From Prochilodus magdalenae (taxonomy: Eukaryota > Chordata > Actinopteri > Characiformes > Prochilodontidae): a stretch of DNA of 64,000 bases. A program made the position numbers and the translations under genes. Under the pieces are notes generated by a model, which was not told the DNA's origin, ran no database searches, and was given only the letters and a program-made list of their open reading frames with translations. Location: the NCBI GenBank assembly GCA_024036415.1, contig JAMWET010000513.1, forward strand, positions 132,501 to 196,500, given 5' to 3'. Shown here one piece after another: positions 1 through 12,482 of the stretch; positions within the stretch are counted from its first letter, which is position 1; the number at the start of each line of letters is the position of its first letter.

Positions 1-88
1 TAAACTTATCATCAGGTATTGATCCTGGTCACCTTTATCCTCCTTCCCCACACACCTGCACTCCCACACCTCCTCCTGGGTGCGGCTG
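1..88 (+). mobile_element. 3' tip of a Tc1 deletion derivative (copy A, cut by window edge)
   Basis: The sequence from TTATCATCAGGTATTGATCC to GGGTGCGGCTG matches the 3' end of copy E (34660-34744), including the terminal inverted-repeat-like CTGGGTGCGGCTG. The rest of this copy would lie to the left of the window. Confidence 0.75.
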
Positions 89-799
89 GTCTCCTGGTGA
101 GGAGTGTAAATGTAATAAACCAGTTAACGGGAGAAAACAGAAGACAGCACCTTTTTAAACGTAGCAGCTCATACGGTAATGCAGGTCATGTTCAGTAACA
201 GCAGTGAACAGTTTCTACATTAAAGCAGCGTCTGAACAGCGGACACTCTCCAGAGGAGCCCGTGTTCTATCAGAGAGGCGGCGCGGAGACTCTTAGCGGG
301 TCAAAGTGACAGGAAACAGCTTATTCACTGGAAGCAATACTCAGCACTCGTTCATCCCCGGAGAGCGCAGGACTGTAGAGTCATCCGGAGAGGAAACGCA
401 TGAGTCAGCGCTTTGATCCGCACTCTGAAGCCTCTGCAGAGACCCATTTCTCCTTAGTGACTCATTTACAGGCTGGTTCAGAGTACAAACCGCACCGGGC
501 CTAAACCGGACCAAACCTCCCCAAAACCCAGCACAGGCCAGCCGATTTCACAACACTGCCTCAAGCAGCGGGTCAGGAACACGGCCTGCACGAGGCGCCT
601 GACACACACGGCTTACATCAGGGCTTCTTAACCCCGGTCCTGGGGGATCACGTCGCCTCACTCTGCAGCGGATTTACTGAAGCGCAAGCCTCAGTGTTAA
701 ACCCAATAAACGAGTCGTCAACGAGCATGCGATGACCGGTCTAATCAGGGTGACTTGGGATCAGACCTCGATCACTCCCAAAAACCTGGGCAGAAGCAT
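89..799. other. Unannotated stretch
   Basis: Mixed-composition single-copy-looking DNA; no convincing coding frame, known repeat or RNA gene seen. Confidence 0.5.
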
Positions 800-1020
800 G
801 AGAACCACGGTGCCAGGGCATCCAGGCGGATCTACCAGGGGTGCTCCTGGAGGCGGATCTACCAGGGACGCACCCAGAGGATCTACCATGGGGGCGCACC
901 CAGGTGGATCTTACCATTGGGGAAAAAAAATTAGCATCCAGGCAGATCTACCAGGGCATCCAGGCAGATCTACCAGGGCATCCAGGTGGATCTACCAGGG
1001 CATCCAGGCGGATCTGTGGC
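800..1020. repeat. 22-bp minisatellite
   Basis: The unit GCATCCAGGCGGATCTACCA plus GG is repeated; the cleanest copies are at 937-1012, with diverged copies and an insertion to the left. Confidence 0.8.
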
Positions 1021-1483
1021 GAGTGGCCCGTGCTGTGCAGTGACAGGCATGGAGGACCGTCTAACGTACAACGCGAAGCTTCCTACCGGGGCATCCAGAG
1101 CAGACGCGCTCTTGTTCCGGCAGGACCGGGGTCTGAACATGCTGCCTCACGCTGTTGTGTTGAAAGGAGCTGTATCACACACAGTCAGCTCCACTCACTC
1201 CTCCGACATAAACTGTGGTTTTATTTTCAGATGGTTCTCAAGGGTTCTCTGGACGGACGCCACAGAGGCGCTGCTTCCCTTAAATAACCTTCCCCTGTCT
1301 GACGGCGAGCAGCCTGTTTGAGGATTAAAGGGCCCATACACGGGAAGCCCTCACTGCGGGGACACGCATGTGGCGTTCAGCCTTTCCCGTTGTTGTTGTT
1401 TCTACTGTATGGAGAAACTAGCAGAAACACAGAGCTCCAGCTTCTCAGTGTTCAGTGGACAGGAGGACTGTATGTGTGCGGCT

Positions 1484-1985
1484 GCAGTCACCACCGACAC
1501 AGTCACTACCGACACAGTCACCACAGACACAGTCACTACCGACACAGTCACCACCGACGCAGTCACTACCAACACAGTCACCACCGACACAGTCACCACC
1601 GACACAGTCACTACTGAAACAGTCACTACCAACACAGTCACTACTGAAACAGTCACTACCGACACAGTCCCTACCGACACAGTCACTACTGAAACAGTCA
1701 CTACTGACGCAGTCCCTACCGACACAGTCACTACTGAAACAGTCACTACTGACGCAGTCCCTACCGACACAGTCCCCACCGACACAGTCACTACTGAAAC
1801 AGTCACCACCAACGCAGTCACCACCGACACAGTCACCACCGACACAGTCCCTACCGACACACTCCCTACCGACACAGTCACTACTGAAACAGTCACTACA
1901 GACGCAGTCACCACCGACACAGTCACTACTGAAACAGTCACTACTGACGCAGTCACTACCGACACAGTCACTACCGACACATATA
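1484..1985. repeat. 15-bp minisatellite, about 33 units
   Basis: The unit CAGTCACTACCGACA has variants (CACCACC, CTACTGAAA, GACG). Because 15 is a multiple of 3 and the unit lacks stops in several frames, both strands show long open frames; these are not genes. Confidence 0.95.
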
Positions 1986-2874
1986 TTTAAATCCTTCATT
2001 TGATTAAACACGCTGTTGGTTTCGCTGCCGCTGTTTAATCGCCATCTAGTGGTTGTGTTAAACACTGCGTGCTACATGCACAAGACCGAGATATCGGAAA
2101 GAAATCAGAGTAACCTGTATACACGTGCTGAGAAATCCTGGGCTAAAAGGTCCAGCTCACATTATCGGATTTCCGAATCAGATTTCTGGCCCTTAATCCG
2201 ATCTGGGAAATCAGAGTCTGCCCTTTACATGGCCACTTAATTAATCGGATGACTCAGAGATCTGAACATGTAGGCTGTTTAGTGAATGTAAGGGCACTGA
2301 CACGGTTGGTGAAGTCAGGGTGGTGTTATGAGGGTTTAGGTGGAGCGGTCATTGCGCTGGTCATTTAGTTCAGTCACTGGTTCGATAATAAACATGACTG
2401 AGGTTCAGGTTCAGTCAGAGCTGAAGAATTCTAATCACAGAGCGTGTTTCAGCTTTGACTCTGAACCAGTACAGTAGAATGATCCGCAGGTTTGATCTAG
2501 TTTAGGTCTCGAGTTCGGACCCGACCGTCGCCCAGCTGGAACACAGCCAGCCGTTTCATTCAGTGGACCGATCTGTGAGGGTTCTGCTGAACACAGGCCG
2601 AGACTGTGAGTGCGGCGGGGTAGAATCCATTCCGCTACATATTCCCCAGATAAATATGAAAACTACAACCACATGGAGGACATCATGGCCAAACCTCCAT
2701 CCCCCTCCCCCGACACGTTCCTCCACACTCCGCGGGTTCCTCTTACAGTGAGCAGAGCAAAATTCAATTAAAGTCGAACATCCTGGAGATGATCAGATAT
2801 TCCACCACGTCCACAGGAGAAGGAACAGCGAGGAAGTGAAGAGCAGGTCAGTGAGTTTACTCCAGCTTCTGGAG

Positions 2875-2876
<2 letters not shown>
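1986..2876. other. Unannotated stretch
   Basis: AT-moderate DNA with short chance frames only. TATCGGATTTCCGAATCAGA near 2163 belongs to a local block with self-complementary GATTTC/GGAAATC words, possibly transposon-derived, but nothing could be assigned. Confidence 0.4.
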
Positions 2877-2908
<32 letters not shown>

Positions 2909-2937
2909 TATAACAACAATAACAATAACAATAATAG
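2877..2937. repeat. AAT/AAC microsatellite
   Basis: AAT repeats, then AAC/AATAAC variants. Confidence 0.9.
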
Positions 2938-3044
2938 ACTATGACATTCTCTCTCAGATCTAAAGGGGAACCTGGTTTTCTGTGCTGGATGGTTACGAAT
3001 CCCCCCCGTCACCCGTGTGAACAGTTTAAAGGTGTGCTGTATGA

Positions 3045-3200
3045 TCAGATCAGATTAGATTAGATTCAGCTTTGTCATTGTGCAGAGTGCGGGTACAGAG
3101 CCAATGAAATGCGGTTAGCATCCAACCAGCCTGGCAACATACAGTATTACTTACATATACAGGTCAGGGGAGTTACCATGGCAGGTGCAGCAGGGTCACA
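3045..3200. repeat. Possible retroposon tail
   Basis: GATTAGATTCAGCTTTGTCA, CATTGTGCAGAGTGCGGGTA and CAATGAAATGCGGTTAGCAT resemble a dispersed fish repeat known to me only by sequence. There is no internal structure to confirm the class. Confidence 0.4.
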
Positions 3201-3263
3201 GTATGTCCAGTTATGGTCAGTGTAGTGGTACGAATATACAGATGTTAATATTAATATAAGATA

Positions 3264-4200
3264 CACAGCCTGGCCAAAAACACCTGGATTTACCTAGGCT
3301 AACAGCTAAGAGCCTCCCATTGGATAACTCCTGCAGGGGTGATTCTGTCTCATCTGGCAACCAGTTATTAAACCCTGACTGATACAGTGAGGAGCTCCTC
3401 CTCTGTTACACGTCATCTTCCAGGAAGGAACGTGATGGGAATAGATCCTGAGTGATGGTGCTGGGCGATCAGGTAAAGGTGTGGTGACTCAGATGGTGGA
3501 GGAACCGCAGGAGAACTCAGGGAGGTGTTTAACAGTGAGAGGAGGAGCGTCTCCACACGCCAAGGCGAAGGGAACTCCAGGGACCGGGACTAAACAGCTG
3601 TGTAGCCTTAGGAAGACCACCCGTCAGTGAGGCTAACCGGCTAACACGGCTTCAGTCTGCTGGGGAGCGTAAAGACTGAACTCTGGAGTGATGGAGGAAG
3701 GTCATGTGGTCTGAGTCCAGATGTACCCTGTTTCAGAGCGATGGGGCATCAGGGTAAGAAGAGAGGCGGCTGAAGTGATCAACCATCATGCCTAGTGCCC
3801 CCCTACCAGACTGTGGGGGCAGTGCTCTGATCTGGGGGGCTGTAGATCCAGGTTCAGCAGCATCATGAGCCCAAAGAATGAGGTCAGCTGACCACCTGAA
3901 CATCCTGAACCACCTGGTTATTCCGGCAATGGCTTTCCTCTTCCCTGATGACACGGCCATATTCCAAGATGACACTGCCAGGACTCATCGGGCTCAGATT
4001 GTGAAGGAGCGGTTCGGGGAGCAGGAGTCATTATCTCACACATGGATCGTCCACCAGAGAGTCCAGACCTGACCCTACAGAAATCCATATCCCCAGGTCC
4101 CGCTGGAGATCCTGTCTGCAGAAATCTGCGCATAGGTGATTTCATGGAACGGCTGGAGCTACAACCACAAAGCCCTCCATCAGCTTCCTTGAAAGGTCAA
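3264..4200 (+). mobile_element. Degraded Tc1-like element relic
   Basis: It begins with CAGCCTGGCCAAAAAC after TA, resembling a Tc1-like terminus I know from fish genomes. At 3878-4072 a frame reads LNILNHLVIPAMAFLFPDD then IFQDDTARTHRAQIV, matching the second-Asp region of Tc1-like transposases. Many frame breaks are present and the right boundary was not found. Confidence 0.6.
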
Positions 4201-4979
4201 AAAATCCAAATGCGGTTCTAAATACAGAACGAAAGAGTTTACACCATGCTTCCTCATCCAAACTGTTATCATGCTCCATCCAGCTAATGGAGTTAGCCGC
4301 TATTAGCGCACTATTTTGAGCGTCCTGTTTGCAGTGCCCTTTAAGACAGATTAAATACAGCTCCTCGGTGTGGGAACTTGGCCGAGTGCATTAGGAGGCC
4401 GTGCTGAAAGCTTCAGGAGGAGCTGCGGAGTAGAGGAGTTGGGCTTTATAATCGCCGGTCCCTCTGTTCCCTTCCAGGAAACCATTTCGAGTTTTGGCTG
4501 GTGCTTTGGTGCGCGCTGTGCGCTGGTGATTATAACATGATGATGTGAAGATGATCAGTGGATGGTTCCCAAGCCAGGCACTAATCATCACCAAGCCAGA
4601 AACGTTTGGGAAGAGCACAAAACACGACATGCTGCTGGGGCACAGAAAGAGCCATTCCCACACGAGAGGAGAGCCACTTTACTGAGTACAGCGACTCTCA
4701 GGGACTCGCGTCATGGAAGACTGAAATTTCCTCCTTCTGTTTTTTTAAATAGAGAGTTTAGTGTAGCACAGATCTCAGTTCCAGAAACGCTGGCACCAAC
4801 TCTCGCCACCGGGGCAGCAGCCTTCCCTCAGCTGCAGGGTAGCCCCGACTCTGAACCTCAGCCACACACTGGGGGCCACTCCGATCCTCAGTGTCCGTCT
4901 CTTCACTGTCCCTCAGATGGGCTCAGCTGGCAAGCCTCATCTCGCAGCCTCATTTGCCATCCTGGCCGCCCGCCGGCTC

Positions 4980-5140
4980 GGTCCTCTTCACCGTTAGTGC
5001 CATGGCAGGTGCTGGATTTAGAACTTTACACTGGTAACAGTCTGGAGGGTCGTCTTCTTTGTCCCGGAGACACAACGTCCATTATCCCCACTGAAAGGTG
5101 GGCTCGTCAGACCACAGCACACGTTTCCACTGAGCATCAG
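4980..5140 (-). mobile_element. Transposon relic with WSDE-like motif
   Basis: Read on the minus strand, the stretch ends AAACGTGTGCTGTGGTCTGA, encoding KRVLWSDE, the first catalytic Asp region of a DDE transposase. The following bases up to the CCAGCACCTGCCATGG region resemble a common fish transposon from memory. It is too short and broken to classify. Confidence 0.4.
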
Positions 5141-5383
5141 TCCGTTTCTGGGAGTCCAGAGAGGTCAGCGGAGTTCCTGATCCAGATCTCCTCTGTGTCG
5201 TTCTTGCTTCTACAGTGTACAGGCCTCTACACTGAGAAGTGGAGGTGCTGGTGGCTGTTCATGCTGAGGACACTTCAGTGGCAGATGTGAATCTGTTGTC
5301 CCAGTGAGACGCCATTTAAAGGGCTGGAGGTTTAAGTGACACACAGTCTGAGAATTAGCGGTGAAGAACTTCCAAATACTGAA

Positions 5384-5424
5384 CATCATCAGCATCATCA
5401 TCATCACCATCATCATCATCTCCG
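5384..5424. repeat. CAT microsatellite
   Basis: About 13 CAT/CAC triplets. Confidence 0.85.
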
Positions 5425-6221
5425 GCTTCCTAAAGACTACAGTAAGACGCTGTGTGTGGTTGGAGATGGAGCATATGAGTTACGGCACTCTAGACCATGC
5501 TCTGTGGCACAGGCGAGCATCCTGGCAAGACCACCTAGGGTGCACCTAGGGCAGTTACAGATGTGCAAGATTCCGGGGTCCGTATGTGATTCCCTGAAGA
5601 CTAGTAATGTGATCCAGGGCTCATTGGAAAGGTCTCTATGGAGAGCAGCTGCGGAGACCGGATCACTCTGAGAGTTAAAACATTAAAATAAGAAACTATT
5701 AAAAATGAAATACTGCAGCTCTGAGGTTCCTCTCCCAGCCTCTTTGCGCCTGGATCACTCCACGGTTTGAGAACGTAATGGATTGTCTCTGGACCCCCAC
5801 TAATAGGGCGTGTGGCTTATTTCACTGGAGTGTTCCTGCGGAGGCCAAAACTAAATCTGTCCCACCCCTGGGTGGCCAGCGCGCCTCACCCTAAAGCAGG
5901 CCAGTCCAAACACCCAGCCAGGCTGTGGGTCATCTTTCAGCTACCTTAAATCCCCCTGTCCCTGTCTATTCTCTCTCCAGAGCTCGCTCCGCTGGCCGGC
6001 GTCACCGTGGTGAAATATATATTTAGAAATATTAACAGTACCACATCATACACACGCACACAATCAGTCACGCTTATGGCAGCGGCTCTGGAAAAGGACA
6101 ATGGACACCAAACAGCCCGGCTTATTTTCCTCCCACTGCTGCTGTAAACCTGCATCTGTACGGACCAGCGGGAACTGGGAACGGTTTCTCAGTTAGCCAG
6201 ACAATGGACAGTAATAATAGG

Positions 6222-6490
6222 AATTCTTAATGATGGGAAAATCTGGAAAACCTGGAAATACTAAGTTTCTTTGGGGGACTATTTGACCTCACAGCGCCCT
6301 GCAGCATGTATCCCTCCACCATGAATGGAGTTTAAGGATCAATAACTGATGATCTTACACACACTATCATAAAACAGCGTCTCAGACATCAGTTCCAGCT
6401 GTATTCAGAACACCACCTCCTGTAGGACAAGGTCTTCTGTGAGGGAGCTTTTAGAGGGGGACGTCTGGTTCCCTTCACCAACACTGGGAA
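6222..6490 (+). repeat. Unclassified dispersed repeat R2, copy 1
   Basis: It contains GGAAAACCTGGAAATACTAA, then TTTGACCTCACAGCGCCCTG and ATGTATCCCTCCACCATGAA. Near-identical stretches occur at 29600-29865 and 54115-54395 (+) and at 37478-37720 (reverse). No coding frame; family not recognised. Confidence 0.7.
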
Positions 6491-7260
6491 CAGCTCTACC
6501 CAGAACGGAGGTGTGGGAGTGCTGTGTGCATGTGTTGCGTTGCAAGGCCGATGGAGCTGAAGGATAAAGGTGACACCAGGATCAATAACTGATGACGGAG
6601 ATAAATTTAGACTGATATGATCAATATTTATTGAGCTACACATACAGAAGTCTGTTTCTCAGTATGGCGTCGGGCCGCCTGTGATAATTTCGCTAACGTG
6701 CCTTTCATCCACACGAACCAGCGGCCATGTATCCACGACGTCTCGGCCTCCCCTGCTATGGAGCTGCTAGAGGTTCCTGATGGAGTCCTGTGATAATCCA
6801 TCCCCATGCAGCTTGAACATCCTCACACAATCATCCCTGCAGATGGTACGGCCTCCGTAGGGGTGGAGGTGGAGGGACACCAGGCCTTCTGGACGTGTGA
6901 CACCAAACAGCTCATCTTGGTGCTGACCACGGTGCCTCCACACACGGATTCGTTAGGCGTCTCCACCAAGACTAAAGCGGGACTCGTCACTGAAGATGAC
7001 CCGCTGCCATTCTGAGTCACTCCATGACAGTCTGGTACGACACCACTGCGGTCTTTGGTGACGGTGACGTGGTGTTAAGGACAGTCGTGGTAACGGTCTG
7101 TGTGCATGTAGTCCTGCGTGGTGCAGCCGTCTGCCGATGGTGCTGCACTAACAGGATGACTGATGGAGGACACCACTGCTCGCTGGAGGTCTGTAATGGT
7201 GGTGTTGGGTCAGTCAGGTACGGAGATAAGACCCGTCCTTGCCTACGTCACATGCAGCTA
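6491..7260 (-). mobile_element. Internally deleted Tc1-like element, copy B
   Basis: Reverse-strand copy of the family also at 18.9, 26.4, 34.1 and 53.3 kb. On the minus strand the N-terminal catalytic block (FSDES) is recognisable, then a jump to the C-terminal block ending GGPTPY-like, with the central region carrying the second Asp and the Glu missing. It starts at CAGCTCTACCC (terminal repeat) and abuts a separate dispersed repeat at 6222-6490. Confidence 0.75.
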
Positions 7261-8227
7261 TTCTTTTGAAGGCGGGTGTGTTTGAAGCAGCTATATAAAT
7301 AAACCTGTCTGTCCTAAGATCTGTGGAGACCTGCCTCCAGTTAGAACAGTGCTAACCGGTGGGGTGAGAGCTTCCAGTACGTGTTGGCTGTATCAGCCTC
7401 ATAACTCCAGCGCCAAGGCTAAAGAAGCACACGCCAAACATGTCCTGTCTGATGGGCTACATCTGTGGAGATAATTGTGAAACACCCCCAGATCATCCAC
7501 GAGCAGCGTGCTCTCTTTCATCCACACAGGCTGACTCACTGTGGGAACCAGGCCGTACCACGTCCCTCCACCATGCCTTTCTCATCACTACCAACAACGC
7601 ACAGCAGAAGCCTCCCCTGCTCCCACTTGGAGAGCTGAGCCTGGCCCAATGACCCCTGAACAGCACACTCTTCATTCATGACCTCTACGGTTTCTAGGGT
7701 TACTGTGCGTCAGCCGAGACACAGGACAGACCACAGCGCTAGCCCCGCTGCCCTCCCGCTCATCCTCTGAGATTATAGCAGTGTTACAGGGAACCGAACC
7801 CTCGAAGGTTTTGATTTATAGAACCAACTTATAATCATCCCGAACGCACATGCCCAGTTTAGACACAGTGTCCCACGGCCTCCGTGGAAAGTACATAGTT
7901 GCTCGGTGTCGATGGAGAGCGTATGGAGGTGGGCATTCGGCACCACCTTTAATAACCCCCTTGAAGGGTCAGAGTGCTGGAAGGCACGAACACAGCGCTT
8001 GGTTTCATCTCGTCCTCTTTCCATCATACGGCCGCACGAATGTTCAGCACTGAAAGCTTCCACACACACCATTCGAGAAGTGCCACGACAAGACAGAGTT
8101 CAGCTGAGGTGTACCGGCAGTTCAGCCCGGCTCTAACAGCTCTATAACTGCTATAACGTGGGTCTATAACTGAAGAACAATATACTATTACTGTCACTAG
8201 TGTAGTTAACGTCAGCGTAAACAGGAA

Positions 8228-8230
<3 letters not shown>

Positions 8231-8267
<37 letters not shown>
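8231..8267. repeat. CAA microsatellite
   Basis: Twelve perfect CAA triplets. Confidence 0.9.
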
Positions 8268-8269
8268 GA

Positions 8270-8480
8270 CCAGAATAACCAGCGAAACCAGCACCAGACA
8301 AGCACCAACAAGCTCAGACCAGAAGTCCTGCTGATCGGTGCTGCTTCTGTTTTTCAGCAGGGTTTCCTCCCCATGATGCATTCACAAAAATAAGCTGTGT
8401 CGTTTTCCAACTCTTAGTCATGGTTTTTAACCAGCGAAACCAGCACCAGGCACCAACCCAGAAGTCCTGCACTGGTGCAC
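8270..8480. repeat. Local duplication of an ACCAGC-rich block
   Basis: ACCAGCGAAACCAGCACCAG occurs at about 8279 and again at about 8430, each followed by CAGAAGTCCTGC. It looks like a duplicated short segment of an unclassified repeat. Confidence 0.5.
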
Positions 8481-9059
8481 AGTGACAAAAATCATCTTAG
8501 TCAAAGGTTAAGATCTAAAAGGTTAAGATGTTTTTTTTTGTTGGAAGGTTCCAGTAAAACGAGAACCGAGTCTCAGTGGTAGGATATGACGGCATCCTTC
8601 CTGATATGAGCAGAAACACCAAACAGAAAAGCTCCAACCACGCTTCAGTTCCTCAGTGGAACTGATTTAACCAGCACCCAAACGTAAAGGCCCACCATGC
8701 CCTCCGCCCTGAGTACCCACACCCGTGGAGGAGAGACGGGGAGGCGCAGTCTGGAGAGAGAGTGTGTGGTATGTAGTACTATAGTGGAACAGTAATAAAC
8801 AGGTAGGCGAGTCAACCGGCCCGCTAACTGCAGTGCTGAACACAGTGACTCCGCTGACCACCAACCACATTACCTACGTCATTCATGCTACGTCACAGGA
8901 GCATGGAACGTCCAGCTGGATAACACTACACTGCTGCGCTGATACAACGGCGAGTTATTAATTTATTATTAACCAGAAAACGGGAAACAAATCCTGCCTC
9001 CTAGATAACGTCACATACCGCCCTCTCTGGTGCCTTCATGTTACTGCACAGCTTTTCCT

Positions 9060-9350
9060 GCTCCACCCTGGCTCCACCCACTCTCTCACCTGCAGCTGAT
9101 CTAGGACTCATTAGGACAGACATTTATACTCCTTTGTTTGCTCAGCCTGGTTGCAAAGTCTCCGCGTTCCCACCTGAGCCGTGTATCGTGTAGCGGTCGT
9201 GTTGGTTTCCATGGTTTCGACCCTGGCTTTGGTGTCTGGGTTTAGTCTTTATGGATGCGTCTCTGATGATGCCTGCCTGTGTTTTGACCCCTGCCTCTTC
9301 TAATGAAACCACATTGCACTTGCAGCCTGCCTCAACCTCCATGTTACAGA
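9060..9350. repeat. Possible LTR-like remnant
   Basis: GATGCCTGCCTGTGTTTTGA then CCCCTGCCTC and CAACCTCCATGTTACAG resemble the end of gypsy-type fish LTRs as I remember them. No target duplication or partner LTR was found, so this is tentative. Confidence 0.22.
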
Positions 9351-9591
9351 TATCGTCACCGCTTAGTGCGGTTCACTTTTCATACAACACAAACTTACAC
9401 CGGACTCACCTGTACCTGCAGATGTAGACGAGTTCACTGTATAAAGATCCACATACACGCTGCAGAACCAAGAACCCAGACGGGAACCCACTGAACTCAC
9501 GGTTCTAACACTTTCCTGGTCAGCTCATGTCACTAAACCACTAAGCTAACTTGCTTTCCGTTTAGCTTATTAGCTGCAATGAAGCGACATA

Positions 9592-9815
9592 CAGTGGTGT
9601 GAAAAAGTGTTTGCCCCCTTCGTGATTTATTTTTCTGCCTGTTTGTCTCTTAAAGGTTTCAGATCATCAGATTTAAATATTAGTCAAAGACAACACGAGT
9701 AAACACAATTCAGGTTTTAAATCAAGGTTTTTATTATTATTATTATTAAGGAAAAAAAAAAATCCAAACCTGCATGGCTCTGTGTGAAAGTGTTTGCCTT
9801 TTAAAACATTTAAAT
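9592..9815. mobile_element. Tc1-like terminal fragment (CAGTGGTGTGAAAAAGTGTTT type)
   Basis: CAGTGGTGTGAAAAAGTGTT preceded by TA, then TTTCAGATCATCAG and AAATATTAGTCAAAGAC, is a long terminal inverted repeat type that I recognise from fish Tc1-like elements. Only one end is present; no transposase frame is nearby. Confidence 0.6.
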
Positions 9816-11629
9816 ATATTTTAAAAAAAATAAATCATGAATAAAACACTGTACTTATGGGGGGTCACACATCGGGTTTTAGACCACGTCCGTGTCAAAA
9901 GACATGCCTTGCATTTCATTGGTTTGACAAGGTCATGTGACATCGCTTACCTACCAGCTAACTTCAGATCAGCCTTCTAAATGCTAGTCAGTTAGTTAGC
10001 TCCCGTTTGACTCTGTCATGCATTCCACCCAGTCAGGAGAGTACAGCATCATATATGAGTCATGTAGGTTAGATTAGGATTTTAGTTTTAGTATCACACA
10101 GCTTTTATTTCTCTCTGTCGAGTGTTATTATGAGCAGAAACTCTCGCTCTGTGGTCGTTAGCATAAGCGCTAACAGCGTTAGCTTCTCCTAGCTGGTCTC
10201 CTGATGTAGTAATGCTCTCTACAGAGTAATAACTCTACACATACGGATCAGAACATCATCATCCCGTCCTAGTTTACACTCTGGAGCTCTTACTGGAGTA
10301 TCATAGTGCTGGTGGAACTTCATCTCCATCTGGAGAGTAAAGGATTCACTACACTGGGATTAGCTTCAGCTGCTAACGTTAGCTAAACACAGAGGATCCT
10401 CAGTGAGGCTAATACAGCAGCTCTACCTGCTTTAGGAAGCTGGAAAACGGGAAAACCGATGTAAATCTGTTATATAACCTGGAATACGTCATTAATCTGT
10501 GATTGGCGATGTTTTATCTGTTATCTCTACATTTCAGTAAATTCTGGGAAGTGTTCTAAAGGGCTACGTATACACTCACTGAATTCCTCCTATAGGCCCT
10601 TTCCACTCCTCCATGTTGGTTTGTGCTCACTGCTGGTTCGGAGTAGAACGTGTTCAGCCTACGTGATCCAGCTCAAAGCAAACCCAACCAGCAGTGTCAG
10701 CTGATGCTGGGCTTGAGCAGGTAGGAAGGATGGAATGAGCTTGGTCGTAGGGAGGAGAAGAACCTGACTAGCGTTAGCCTGAGGGCGGCGCACGCTTTAA
10801 AGACGGAGCTGTTTAACAGAAGTGACACCAGTGTCTGAGGGAGGGCTTGCTCGACAGGCAGCAGATGTTCATTCCCTGGAGTACATGGTTGTGGAAACAG
10901 TCTACGGTGACGTTACGGACCATGACGCCATGGCACGCGCCCTGCCAGCTAATTTATTGTTAGCGCACTGCAGCCAGCATCCCTGCTGCACCGGGTCACA
11001 GGAACCTCTGAAAGTGCCCGCTGCTTCCTGGTGGTGTCCGACAGTCAGTAATGGAATCTCTTCGTCCTGGTTTAACAGGTGTCCTGAAGCTGAGTCTGAT
11101 CGCTTCCTAATGGAATCTAAAGGTGTTAGTAACGAGTTAGCGAGCATGCTAATTGTATTAGCATACAGGACCAGCCGTGGTCACACCTTTTGGTGTTTGG
11201 GCAGCTTCACCTCCACCTCCACTGCCACTTCCATGTGCACGCTTTGATGACATCATGGGAGCGCTTGGCCACCTCGGCTGAGGAGCGGGAGCGGAATGGA
11301 AAGGCTGGTGGAGTAATGCTCTGCAGGGATCTGACTAAAAATAACCGCTGCAGACGGACGGGAGGTTCTGCAGGGAGAACAGAGCAGGCTTTGTGAGGGA
11401 GGAGAGTGACAGCATGCCAGACCTACAGTCAGTGTACAGTGAACCAGATTCACACACCGCTGAGCACATGGAGCTCTCAGACTCGGAGTTAAAGGAGTCA
11501 AAGGTTAAACAGCCCAGATGTCACGTCATAGAACCTTCTAGAGGCTAGATAGAGCATACAGGTGCAGCACCAGAGGAATCCCCAAGACATATGAGTGGTA
11601 GCTTTGAAGGGAAGCTGTCTGTCTGCCTG
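9816..11629. other. Unannotated stretch
   Basis: A 141-codon frame at 10822-11247 has a coding-like length but no recognised domain and is also open on the opposite strand. The rest shows GTTAGC/GCTAAC-rich words but no defined element. Confidence 0.45.
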
Positions 11630-11965
11630 CCTGCCTGCGTCACGGCGCGGTTGCGGACCCAAGCGCAGAGCGAACAAACGGGCTTCCTGAGTGTGGATGC
11701 ATGTGAAACTACGTGTGCGGAGAGTGAACCGTTTGTGGGAACGTGTTGGGGATTTTGGTCTAGGCAGGGATCGACCCCCGAAGTGATACCCCCTGTGTTA
11801 CTGCTGCGCTATGTGGCAGTACACGTGAGGCGAGTCAGGAGCGGTTTAGAGAGGGAGAAATGGCGGGAAAACCAAACAAAGGAGACGTCAGGACGACGTT
11901 CTCAAAGGAGAAGTTTATTAAAGAACAGAAATAAACCGGAGGGGTTTAACAGAGAGGGGGATTCT
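11630..11965. repeat. Possible LTR-like or other dispersed repeat
   Basis: GTCACGGCGCGGTTGCGGAC with CCAAGCGCAG, and later AAGTTTATTAAAGAACAG plus AATAAACC, has the look of a fish LTR start and a poly(A)-signal region. No second copy was found in the window. Confidence 0.22.
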
Positions 11966-12249
11966 GGGTCTCTGAGCCTTTTCTCCTGCGCAGAGTGACC
12001 CACGCTCTCTACTCTATCCATGTAGTTATTTATTTTTCTAAGAACTGCTTTTTTTCTCTTTCTTTTTCTCCCTGTACCATACCGGCCACCCCTCTACAGA
12101 GGTGTAGCGGAGGTGTTTGTGTGGTGGAGGCTTGTATGGCCAGCACCTCAGGTGCAGCGTGTTAGGTTGATCAGCCCAAAGCATTCTGGGGTTTGGAGTT
12201 CCAGCCTGTAGTCTCCCCTCTGCTGGCTGCAGGCGGACCCTTACATTCT

Positions 12250-12482
12250 GTCTGTCTGCCTGCATGTCTGTCTGTCTGTCTGTCTAACTGTCTGTCTATC
12301 TGTCTGTCTGTCGGCCTGTTGGCCTGTCTGTCTGTCTGTCGGCCTGTTGGCCTGTCTGTCTGTCTGTCTGTCTGTCGGCCTGTTGGCCTGTCTGTCTGTC
12401 TGTCGGCCTGTTGGCCTGTCTATCTGTCTGTCTGTCAGTCTGTCTGTCTGTCTGTCTGTCTCTCTGTCTGTCTGTCTGTCTG
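12250..12482. repeat. CTGT tetranucleotide array with CGGCCTGTTGG interruptions
   Basis: Long CTGT runs are broken at least four times by CGGCCTGTTGGC, giving a higher-order unit of roughly 36-48 bases. Confidence 0.9.

Larger units (their letters stand above)
7261..9059. other. Unannotated stretch (apart from the repeats at 8.2-8.5 kb)
   Basis: No supported gene. Short frames lack splice or homology support. Confidence 0.5.

Noticed and set aside
1370..2065. Overlapping frames of about 200 codons on both strands
   Set aside because: A 15-bp minisatellite open in several frames at once, a typical artefact.
4562..5290. 242-codon + frame
   Set aside because: It overlaps a minus-strand transposon relic and has no recognised domain; probably chance.
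10822..11247. 141-codon + frame as a host exon
   Set aside because: No domain recognised, no good flanking splice sites identified, and the opposite strand is also open. Left unannotated.
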